Below are positions 34,801-45,371 of a stretch of DNA of 64,000 bases, piece after piece (the first letter of the stretch is position 1; every line of letters begins with the position of its first letter). Source of the DNA: Adineta steineri (lineage: Eukaryota > Rotifera > Eurotatoria > Adinetida > Adinetidae). A model generated the notes under the pieces. That model saw only the letters and a program-made list of their open reading frames with translations, was not told the DNA's origin and made no database searches. Where the stretch lies: positions 630,221-694,220 of the forward strand of contig CAJNOI010000009.1 in NCBI GenBank assembly GCA_905250115.1. The letters are read 5' to 3'. Both the position numbers and the translations under genes were made by a program.

Positions 34801-35352
34801 ATGGATTAGAAAATATACCAATGAATGAGATTGTTCTTGCTGCAACTAAAGCTAATATTCATGAATTTATTCAACAATTACCTCAAGTTCGATTAATATA
34901 AAATTACATTGATTTTGTTTAATAATTTAATCTTATATTGTCATAGGGTTATGAAACAAAAGTTGGAGTAAAAGGTAGTTTTTTATCAGGTGGTGAAAAA
35001 CAACGTATTGCTATTGCTCGAGTTCTTATTCGTCGACCTAAAATACTGTTATTAGACGAAGCTACAAGTGCTATGGATCCATATAATGAACAAGTAAGTT
35101 TATTTTTCTTTTATATATATTATTAACATTTGTAATTTGCAGATAGTACAAGTAACTCTTGATCAAGCTCAAATAGAAGATCCTAATCGAACATCAATTA
35201 TTATTGCACATCGTCTTTCAACAATACGTTCATGTGATTTAATATATGTACTTGAAATGGGTCGTATAGTAGAAAGTGGTACTCATACAGAACTAATACA
35301 AAAAGGTGGAATTTACTATACAATGTTAAATACTCAAAACAACGTACAATAA
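28801..35352 (+). CDS. ABCB-type full transporter (P-glycoprotein-like)
   Basis: Twenty-eight exons, from 28801-28877 to 35143-35352, all GT-AG; the joined frame is 1349 residues, normal for a full ABCB transporter. Larger exons include 29178-29422, 31081-31285, 31949-32182 and 32760-33125. Topology is TMD1-NBD1-TMD2-NBD2. NBD1: Walker [10 protein letters not shown] (residues ~497-505, split by intron 11), signature LSGGEKQR (~601), Walker [14 protein letters not shown]-loop IAHRL. NBD2: Walker [10 protein letters not shown] (~1140), signature [15 protein letters not shown] (~1243), Walker [14 protein letters not shown]-loop IAHRLS. Both ATP sites look complete, so it should be an ATP-driven plasma-membrane exporter of lipophilic compounds. 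Introns are small except numbers 5 (368 bp) and 20 (514 bp). Substrates are unknown; it lies 15 kb upstream of the PKS on the same strand. Confidence 0.93.
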
Positions 35353-35820
35353 TTATTGCTCGACTACTTCATTGAAAATAAATAAATATTTTTACATCTA
35401 TAAGCATGAAAGTGTCTTTACTAATTTTATTTTTCTCTAATATGTATGAAATTAAATTTGAATTAAATTATATCTAATTTTATAGAAAATTTCAATAATC
35501 AACTTTTTGTATCGACAAAGTACTTTAATGAAGTAAATAATAGAAGAGAAATTGTGAAAGTATTAAGACAGTACTTTATTTTACATTATAAGTTTACAAT
35601 ATCCATTGATTAATCTTTTATTACTATCTTGTCATAAAAAAATAATACATATACTTCACATACTTTTACATAATCTCTGTGATCTGATCTGTGGTATATC
35701 CTAATTTCGAGTCAAAATATTTGTCATCATATTTGATTTATTAGAAGAATATTGATCGTTATTATTAACAATAGGATTTATAGAGATAGTAAAAAGTTTA
35801 AAAAATATATCATAGTAGAA

Positions 35821-35869
35821 GGATGAGTGTTGGTGTGACTAAAATTACAGAAGACACCTACACTCACCC
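35821..35869. repeat. G-rich/C-rich hairpin repeat, member 5
   Basis: Left arm GGATGAGTGTTGGTGTGA; right arm ACACCTACACTCACC, which on the other strand is GGTGAGTGTAGGTGT (about 13 of 15 match). It lies immediately beside the 495-bp inverted-repeat element. Confidence 0.55.
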
Positions 35870-35872
35870 GTC

Positions 35873-36367
35873 AAAGGGGGTGGTCGAAAAATTATGAATT
35901 TTTCCTCACTCTAGAAATGTCATAATACGGAAGTCCTTGTCACCCAGATCACAAATCTGACATCCGTTTTTGAAGATCTGATCCCTTTCTTGCCGTGTTT
36001 GCCATAGTGGGGTACCTAAGTCTCCGTAGGGTAGTTCCGTGAGGTTTCAAACACAAACAGATAAGTATTCAGAAAATTTTCTTTTCCCTCAAACTTTGTA
36101 GAGCTTTTTTCGCTGATCATTTTCGTATAAGAAAGTTTTGAATTCTATTGTGAAATGACGACGCTATCGTCAAAATAAAAAAAACATAGTAAAATACAGT
36201 AAAATAGTTTAAATCCCATTTTTTCTTATAAAACATTGAAAATGGTTGAAAAAAAAGGATTAGATCTAGACAAACGGATGTCAGATTCGTGATCTGGGTA
36301 ACAAGGACTTTCGTATTATGACATTTCTAGAGTGAGGAAAAAGTCATCATTTTCGACCACCCCCTTT
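35873..36367. mobile_element. 495-bp element with ~100-bp terminal inverted repeats (MITE-like)
   Basis: The left end starts AAAGGGGGTGGTCGAAAA and the right end, read on the other strand, starts identically. The arms match at roughly 90% for about 97 bp (shared blocks TCCTCACTCTAGAAATGTCA and ATCTGACATCCGTTT) and more weakly for another 20. The interior (~250 bp) has no open frame. No convincing target duplication is seen at the borders, so the family is undetermined. It is a non-autonomous DNA transposon or foldback element. Confidence 0.8.
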
Positions 36368-38345
36368 CTATTATTGAAAATGCTCAGATCTGATAGATAT
36401 AAGTCTATCTTTCAATTGATTCTTTGTTATGAACAGTTTAGTTTTGATGAATAATAATGATCGGTAGGAATTTAGTCAAACATACAAAAATAGCACATTG
36501 AGAATATTGACAGAGGTCCATTCATACACAAAGATAATCCAAACAATATGATCTTCTTCTCTGTCACTGATAATTTAGTTTTGATTCGATTCGCAAGTTT
36601 TTGATTTTATTTAAATAGTCACAATTAAGAAAACCATCTTAACTTTTATTCAAATCGATTAAATTATTTTCAAAAAAATCCTTCTTCTATATTTAATAAT
36701 CTATATTTTATTTGAATTTTATAATAATTAGTATAACAAAAAACCATCGAGCATATCTTACTAAGACTATTTATTTATGGATCATTAAGCTCAAACTGTT
36801 TTTTATTTCAATGTGTTAATTAGCCACATTAATTATTAATAAAGAGTTTTTCATAAAAAAAGAACTAGTCAATGCAAAACATTTAGAATTATTTTTATTG
36901 AAATTTTCGGTAAAAAATTTTGCTATAAAAGAAAAAGCTTTTCATTACTATAGATTAACCTTGATCAAGAAAAAAAAATTAGATGAAATTTCTCTATATT
37001 TATGTGTGTTTTTTCTTATTTATACCATTATGTCAATACAATCTATAATATATATATATTTTCTTTTTCACCTATATATTAACTAACGGATAGAATAATC
37101 GTTTGTCCGTTTATTGATTAAAGTATATGAAAAAATATTCGAATCTCATATAAATTTTGAATTGAATAACATTTAAATATATGAACAATGTGGAGATAGA
37201 TTAGACAATCTTTTAATTAAATATATATTTGTTTAATTTCTATATTATTCAACGAGATACAATAAAATAAACTAATTTGTCGATTATTTTATTTCGTTCT
37301 ATTTCAAAGTAATAGTGAAGCTTTCAATCTATAATCAAACTTATTATCAACACAAAATAACAGTCAAGTTAAATGAGCATCAAATTTGCGGTTTAACAGT
37401 TTCAAGCTTTTCGACAAATTGCAGCTCGTAACGGCAGGCTTGTTTTCTTGAGCATCACCAGTCGACTTCGTACAGTCCAGAGTATCTATTAGAGCAAGTA
37501 AAAATAGATAATTACAGTTTTCAGGTAGAGTTTTCGCGAAAACTTACACATGCGTAAACTTCATATTTGGAGTACACTTAACTTGACCCAAAATAACTTG
37601 ATTTTTCTTTTCGTTCAGTTTCGACTATTGACAAGCATTATAAGATAAGAGAAAGGATGTATTTCAATCGCATCATAATGTTTATTCATGCATGAGGGAA
37701 AAGAGAAAAGATAAAAAAAATTCTTTGATATTTTTCATCTTTTTTTTCATAATTTTGTGTTGATAATAAGTTTGATTATAGATTGAAAGCTTCGATATTA
37801 CTTTGAAATAAAACGAAATCAAATTTTCGAATTATTGATGCTCTTAACAACAATTAAATATCGATGATGATAGTAATTATTTGAAAAGCTCTTAAATATG
37901 TCTGTGCGATATAGAAATTAATTTTATTTCTTTTTCATTAGTCTTCAGCAGATTTATATACCGTCAGAACATTTAAACTTTTTATGTTAAAATTGATTTT
38001 TGTTTTTTTTTTGCATTGTATATATATTTTTTCTTATTTAAATGATTTGGAAAGTGTTCAACGAATAAAATCCGACTGATTTATATGAGAAAAACATTAA
38101 AATTAGACGAATATTTCATAGAAGAGTTCCTACGATTTAATAATGTGGAAAATCTATTCCTTTTTTTTCTTTGAATTTAAATTTAATATTTATCATTTAA
38201 TTATCTTTGTTAAACTTGTTTGATAATTGCACCAATGTTCGTTCTCTTCTTATCATTTTTTTCTCATTTAATGCTTTATCTTTATTATTTTGTTCTTATT
38301 TTATACTCCACAACATATTTAACTCAATTATTATAAAGTGAAATA
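36368..38345. other. AT-rich intergenic region
   Basis: No supported gene. Two minus-strand blocks near 37380-37490 and 37545-37630 are richer in GC and have splice-like borders (VILGQVKCTPNMKFTHV before a GTAAGT donor), possibly exons of a lost gene; the second exon has no frame that clearly continues the first. Confidence 0.45.
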
Positions 38346-38346
38346 T

Positions 38347-41265
38347 TATTAGAAAAAACATTCGAAGTATATTTAAAAGAAGAATATGAACGATTAGATG
38401 AGATAGAAAAGTAATTATTAAAATAGATTGATCTATATAAATGTAATTAAATATGAAATTGGATAAGTACAAGGAAATAAAGAATATTATTTTTGTAATT
38501 GAGTTAATTCATATTTATTTATTAAACATTTAACAATCGAATAGTATAATATCGAAGAATTCTTACCTGCCAGTATAAATAATTTAATTTAATCATCAAT
38601 GAATATTTTTTCTAGATTTTTTACAAAAATTTGGTATTAATGCGTTTCCAAGATACATAAAAATAAAATACGAGTCAACTAGTAAATGGTGAAATAAATA
38701 AAAAACTTAAATCAAAAGAAATAAATGATTAATCAAAGAAAAATTTCTTTATCGATTTTTCTCTAGTTTATTTCTCTCTAGCCTTGAAATGTTATGATTT
38801 GGGACGTGTTGCATGTACAAATGGAAGTTTTTATTAAAAATTAATGTGGATGCAAGAAGCATTCGCAATCATTTAAATAAAGAAACCAATAAAACGTCTA
38901 GAAATAAAATTCATATTTTAGATCATCTTGCTTATACAACATCACAAGTAACAAAAAGATTTTCTTTTTCTCTCTTTATTCTGAATTAAATTTCATAATT
39001 TTAGCAAGGAAATATTGAAAATACTTTATCATTAACTGAAATGCTTACAATTGGTAAAAGATATTGAATTTCTTTTCATTAAAAATAAAACTTATTTGAA
39101 TTTTTCTATCTCCTGATCATGTTCGTACAAATAATTATACAATTTATTATGAAATTGTTATAAAAAATCGAACATTAACTAAACAAGAACGCAAAAATGA
39201 TATGAATACGAATGATAAATAAAATTTAAAATTATTGCCAACAGTGTCACAAACGACAAATTATAAAAGAAATAATGCAAGACTAGATGGTCATTTTCAA
39301 GAACGTGAAGTATATGAAAAACTTTGTTGACAGAATGGAACACAATTAATATATTTAGAAATAGTCTTTGTAGAATTTTACTTTATCTAGTTAAGTCGAA
39401 AACGCCACGCAAAATTATTTTGTTGTTATCGTCATAATAATCATTCATCTATTATTTTACGTCCTGTTTAATAAGAAAAATTATTAGATCAACCAGCTAT
39501 TGTTCTTTTGCATGATCTTGTTAGTAATTGAGATGTTGAAGAAGTCAAATGGCTTGCTTCATCAAAAGTATCTTCTATATACATACAAATAAGAAATATT
39601 GGAAAATCTACTAGACAGAAAATTCGTACTATTTACAAATACAACGTGCTGTCGTTCACATTTTTGTAAGTGATACTCTTAAAGCAGCTAATTATAGAAT
39701 CAGTAAGAGGTACTGAAAATAAAGGATCTATTTATTGTTAGTTGTTTACACATGTAGTAAATTGCATATTGTGTTGTTCGAATGATTTTATTTGTAGTTG
39801 AGTATATAGCAGAATCTTGTTTCTATTTTGTAAAATGAAAGATCTAGAGAGATATTTCAGGATTTTATACAAATTATCAAAGTAGACAAAAATATGATTG
39901 CAATATTTTTCTCAAAAACAATCATTCGCTGTGATTAATGTTGATTTTAAATAAATAAAATAGAATATCATTTCCGAAATTATTCAGACATGTATATATT
40001 ATACTTCTTCAAAGCAAATTATATATATAAAATTTCGATGAATACGAAGAGTTTATGAGAAAACGTTTCGCGCAAAAAATATCAATGAGAGGAATATAGA
40101 TAAAAACTAGTATTAGTTGATTCAATCAATCTTTAAACATTTTTTCTAGATTTAAAACATAAATATCATAGACAAAATTGTTTTGATCAAAACTAGAATC
40201 TATCAGACTAAATTATGTATATTCCATATGATGTTAAAAATAATTTTTCTTTATTTTCATCATTATTTTATGAATATTTTATTTATGATAATTATTTTCA
40301 AATTATGATTGTAGCTAAGTAGAGTGATTATACAAAATCGTAAAACATTAAAATATGAACATGCCAGTGCCAGAGTGAACAAAAAGTACGAACTAAGAAA
40401 AAACAAATACATAATTTTCATATTTAATTTTAATGCATATCAATCAAATATTGCTTTTGCTCCTCAAATTCCAAAGCTTTTCATCGTTATTAACGGATCG
40501 TAGTTATATTTATTGTTTTGTATATTACGTATTTATCTGCAGATATAGATTTAGTTTAAAATTTGACTTTTATTTTATTTTTAGTAGTTGATTGAGAAAT
40601 GAAGATTCATCAGTCATTTCTCGTTTATCTCGATTAATTGAAGGTGTAATAAATTTAAGTATGATAACAGCTGAAGATCTTCAAATATGTGAATAATTAG
40701 AAAATAACAAAATAAAATAAAGAATAAAATAATTCGATTGAAAACTATGATGTTGATGGTCATTATGAACCACAATTTGATTTTGCACGATTAAGTTATG
40801 AATATTTATTTGTCAAACTCAGAAATGAGAGAAAGATGCTTTTTCAGGTCTTGGTGCTTATTAGTTGAAATTTTATATGAGAAATAATATCATAATTTTT
40901 ATTTTCTAGGAAATCGTATTACTACATGGTTAACCTATGTAAGTTAATTGGATATTATTAGAAATTTGTTATAATAATATAATAAATGTTCCTAGTTGAG
41001 TGATGTTGAACAAGGTAGTGCAACAATTTTTCCTCCAGTCGACAATTATTTGAAACTAAAAAAGAAAGTGCTGCATTTTGGTATAATCTTTATGCACCGA
41101 GTGGAGGTTCGCTAATCAGTTAGTTTTATTTTTTTCTGGTATATATGATAAATAATTTCTATCTTTTCAGAAGATTACAATACTCCTCATTCAGGTATTT
41201 TTTAATTTAATTAATTGGATTGATGAACGTGATGAAGAATTTCGTTGTATATGTATTTACTAGAT
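38347..41265 (+). pseudogene. P4HA: Prolyl 4-hydroxylase alpha subunit pseudogene
   Basis: Coding remnants follow the order of the animal P4HA protein across 2.9 kb: LLEKTFEVYLKEEYERLDEI (N-terminal dimerisation helix), CYDLGRVACTNGSFY-stop-KLMWMQEAFAII (peptide-binding domain), ILDHLAYTTSQ / QGNIENTLSLTEML, LSRKRHAKLFCCYRHNNHSS, DQPAIVLLHDLVSN, then EDSSVISRLSRLIEGV, VDGHYEPQFDFAR, SDVEQGSATIFPP and WIDERDEEFRC. The family hydroxylates procollagen proline in the endoplasmic reticulum using Fe(II) and 2-oxoglutarate. Many stops and frameshifts interrupt it, and the iron ligand His of the PHFD motif is replaced by Gln (codon near 40773). GT-AG intron positions survive, for example between TTSQ and QGN, so it arose by decay of a genomic copy, not by retroposition. 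Confidence 0.85.
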
Positions 41266-43711
41266 TCAATGGCATAAGCGAATCATTTATTGATATAAAA
41301 ACGACATAAGAATTTTAGAAATCTCGGTGTATATTTAACTTCAAATCAAATCGATGATATTAGCAACCCGAATGTCACAGAGAAAAGTCAGATTAAGCAA
41401 TTTTGTTTTTTGTCATAGTGAATATTTACATTTCGTTTTCTTTGTGTAAATTGCATTTCCAAAGGTAGAACGAGAAATCTGTGTTTTTGTTACTTCTATC
41501 AATTTTTTGTTTATTTAAACAAATAAATCCTCTACTTTTTATTCAATTTAATACAATGTTAGTTGAATACTAAAGATTATTATGTTTATTGTAAGATTAA
41601 TGTCATTATAATCATTAAGAATTGATCTTATTAATAGACAAAAAAAATGATTGATATGGCAATGAAATGAAGATAGAGAGTATGTATATTATATGATTTT
41701 ATAGAGCAAAATCAAATATATATGAAAAACATTTCTAATATAAAGTATGAGAATATATTTCATAAAAGAATATTCACTAGTTTTATAACATTTTTAATCT
41801 TGATTTGATCGTATTTGTACAAATCCAATAATTAAAATATAGACATTTTTTTATCATATATATAAAGAGGTTTATAGTTTAAATCAATTAAGTTTCAAAC
41901 AATTCTTTTTCTTTTTTCATCATCATCATCATCATTATCTAATTGAAAACAATATAATTTGTTAAGATTTTAAACTGTTTAATGTTAAAAGATTTGGAAA
42001 TAAATTCGAAAAATGGGAATTATCGATTCTATATCAGACATATATTCTTACATTTTCTCAATGTAAATTAAAGTACAAAAAAAATATCTCAGATAGGGTT
42101 TTATCAAGTGAAAAACATACTTGATCGTTTACAACTATGATTATCTTTATAATAATAAAAGTTTAGTGATAGAGAAAGAAAGAATTGCAAATAAAATCGA
42201 TTAAACAGTTTCATACAATAATCATTGAGATTGAAAAGTCTTTAATCACATAATATTCTATGTTAAAATATTTTAGTAAGATAAAAATATTGAGAAATCT
42301 TCTTAATACAAATAAACTCATTGTTTTATACAAATGATTTTTTTCTAAACAACAATCACGCTCGCACAATTATTTTTAATCAAGGCTAAAAACATGTTTT
42401 CTGTTATGAATAGTTGAAACTAATTAGTTTCATATTGTTAAAATCTTTTTTCATTAATTCGTGTAAATATAACGAAAGAACTGTAATGATATTATTTTTT
42501 TTGAAATAATCTTAAGTCATATGAGATTATTTTGATGAAAACTTGTTCGAGTAATCATTTAAATAATTTTATTTCCTCAATAATAATATTTTTGAAGAAA
42601 GAGAGAAATGATATCAATCTAACATTGTTTCTCTTACACTATCAACATCAATCGACAGTGGACTGCCGTGTGAATATGTGACAGAACTTTGACAAAATGT
42701 AATTTATTTATCATCTTTATGATTTTTTTTTCATTATACGTACGTTCAACTATGATATTTTCATTGTAATTACGTGTGTATGACAGTGCAATCGTAATAG
42801 GCCTTATTTAACATTCGTGTTGTTGGACACGAACATGTATACATGTTCGTAGTGAACAAGTGTCGCATTTTTATCTCCATAGAACACGTGGAAACGGTTG
42901 AGTGATTTTGTTTTAAAAAATGTTTAACTTTTTTCTATATTATTTTATTTCTTTGAGAGAAATCAATTGAATTTTATTGTAGAAAATTTTATTCAATGTT
43001 ATGTTAAACGTGAAAGAGAAAGTCTTAGAAAAAAATTTTCAACAATATTTGCTTTATATTTTGGTGGAGAAACTGAAATGATTTAATTATGTTATTTATG
43101 ATTATTTGAATTGTTCGAATAATGAACAAAATATATATTAGAAATATCTGCAATGATTTATGTAAGTTTTTAATAAATTATTTCGCTTTCTTCAATTTGA
43201 AAACTTTCATTGAAAATATTTTTCTAACAATATTCGATTTTTTTAATTTGAAAATTCATGCAAAAAAACTTAACTAAATGAATAGACTTTTTTATACTAA
43301 TTAGATTAGTATTAATCCATTTTCTCTTTTACACTTCAAATAGAATTGATAATTAATTCATTGTATATAACATATTTTAATCAAAATATTATATTATCGA
43401 AGAATTCAAAATAGAAATTTAACAAATTCGAACTGTATATAAAAACACTTTCTTTTGCTTTTTTCTTAGATAGCAGATTACATATAATGTGTCATCTGCT
43501 CTGTATTCTGTATTTTTGAGTCTTCTATTCCATAACCTGATGTTTCTTGTTAAAATATTAAAGACGAAAAGATTTATCAAAGTCAGATTAGAAAGTTTTT
43601 AGTTTCTTTGCTACGACATGACTCGTTTTTCTTAACTTTTATTTTTTTTCTGTTTCATAGCAACCTGTGCAACGTTTGCGAATTTTGTACGCAGATCCTT
43701 CTATTTCTTTG
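41266..43711. other. AT-rich gene-poor region
   Basis: No open frames of interest. It includes a perfect 22-bp palindrome at 42829-42850 (core GAACATGTATACATGTTC). Nothing else could be assigned. Confidence 0.5.
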
Positions 43712-43719
43712 ATCTTATG
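43712..43719. repeat. Left target-site duplication of the hAT element
   Basis: ATCTTATG directly precedes the terminal CAGTG and is repeated exactly at 45364-45371 after the other end. Confidence 0.9.
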
Positions 43720-45363
43720 CAGTGATTGGATACTTAGTACAATACTTAAGTATTTTCGTACTTTTTACTTAAAAATCTACAGTACTCAGTACATTTATGT
43801 AGTACAAGTACATACACTATGTACTGGACTTGTGTAGTTAGTACTAGGGCTTTATACTTTTTACTGTAGTACAGTCATACGAAGTACCAGTACTTTCGTG
43901 GAAACGTACTAGTACCTGTACTAAGTACAAATGTACTAGTACTTGATAAGATCCTCCACAATTTAACAGAATTCTTCTGTGAATGTTTTCATATAAGTTA
44001 TATGTTATTGATACATTTCATGGGTCTTTTCAAGTTCTAGATATTAATAAATAATTAAATATTGGAGAATGAAATTATTCTATACCATCAAAACACAAAT
44101 GAGTGAATCGTACGTTGTTTTTATGTAGTCCATTTATTTCTAACGCATGTCTAGAAATTAACCATGCATAATATTATTTTGTTAAAATAGTCATTTATAG
44201 ATAAAATAGAATGTTCTTCTATAGTAAAACGTTAAATTTTATTAATATCAAAAAGACATAACTGACAGATAATAGCTAGATAGTGAATAGCGAGTCGACC
44301 CAGACAGTAACACAACAAAGTAAAAAAATAGTGAAACAACAAGATAAAAAATAGTAAAACAACAGATAAAAGACAAGTAAAATCACAAAGTAAAACGGCA
44401 AGTAAATCAAAATATATCTGACATAAATAAGTAATAAAAGCGAGTATGATATAAGAACTTCAAAGCAAACTCTGATTCACACGTAGAAGAACTAAATCAC
44501 GAAAAAGATTTTCGTTCAAGTTTGTTCTTCTCGATGACAATATAAGTCCTGCATGTGAGAAAACTCTTTCTATAGGAGCAGAACTTGCTTGAACTGAAAA
44601 TATTCGTTCAATCAAATTTTTAAGAATATTTAGCTGAGAATGAAACCAGTACTCCGAGAATTTTGTACGAACTGGATCATTTAAATACGCATCTAATTGT
44701 ACAGCAGGATCAAGTGTTGATGAACCACACTATATATGATCTATGTGTATGTGACAACAGAACGAAAGAAGATATACATATATGACGTAAGAAAGAAATG
44801 AAAGTAAATGATGATACCACCTAACACGTTGTTATAAGTGCAAATGAATTAAATTTTGAATGTAAGCTATTGATGATACGATTTAATATAATATTCTAGA
44901 AATGGATGCACACTGTTGTACCTCACCAATAAGCTTCTTATACAACCTCACTATGATTATTTTTCTTGTTCATGAACACAGATAATTACTCGGCATAATC
45001 CGAGTTATTTAACGTAGATCTATACTGTATTATAACTGTATGAATACTACATTGAATTTTTGTTGTTCCTACAATTGTCACTGAAGTGTGAAGTTTTTAA
45101 ATATTAACACACAGAATCACTATAGAAGCAAAATATAGTATTATTGCAAAATACTAAGTACAAATGTACTGAGTACGGGTACTAGTACGTATCCCCAATA
45201 GTACTGGTACTACAGTACAATGTACTGGAGTACAATGTACTTTGTACTCGTACTGAGTACAATATAGTACTGTGGTTATGTCTAAGTGTCAGTACAAAAT
45301 AAATTCATGAAGTACACAGTATTTGTACTTGTACTTGCTGTACTTGTACTTGTCCAATCACTG
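43720..45363. mobile_element. hAT-superfamily DNA transposon, internally deleted
   Basis: A 1644-bp element. Its ends are inverted repeats (CAGTGATTGGAT at the left, CAGTGATTGGAC on the other strand at the right) flanked by the 8-bp duplication ATCTTATG, the length typical of hAT insertion. About 200 bp inside each end is filled with GTAC-centred motifs (AGTAC, GTACTTGTAC, ACTAGTAC), likely subterminal transposase-binding repeats. The only coding remnant is a C-terminal hAT dimerisation exon on the minus strand. The upstream transposase exons are missing, so it is non-autonomous. The perfect duplication suggests a fairly recent insertion. Confidence 0.93.
44460..44729 (-). pseudogene. hAT transposase C-terminal dimerisation exon
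   Basis: A 90-codon open segment, terminated by TGA, encodes YWFHSQLNILKNLIERIF, then QASSAPIERVFSHAGLILSS and RRTNLNENLFRDLVLLRVN. This is the hAT dimerisation domain, with the SSAxxERVFSxAG core. It is preceded by an acceptor-like ATATATAG, so it was the last exon. The BED finger and RNase H-like catalytic part are absent from the element. The frame itself is intact, which fits recent deletion of the rest. Confidence 0.88.
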
Positions 45364-45371
45364 ATCTTATG
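45364..45371. repeat. Right target-site duplication of the hAT element
   Basis: Exact copy of ATCTTATG, following the terminal CACTG of the element. Confidence 0.9.
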
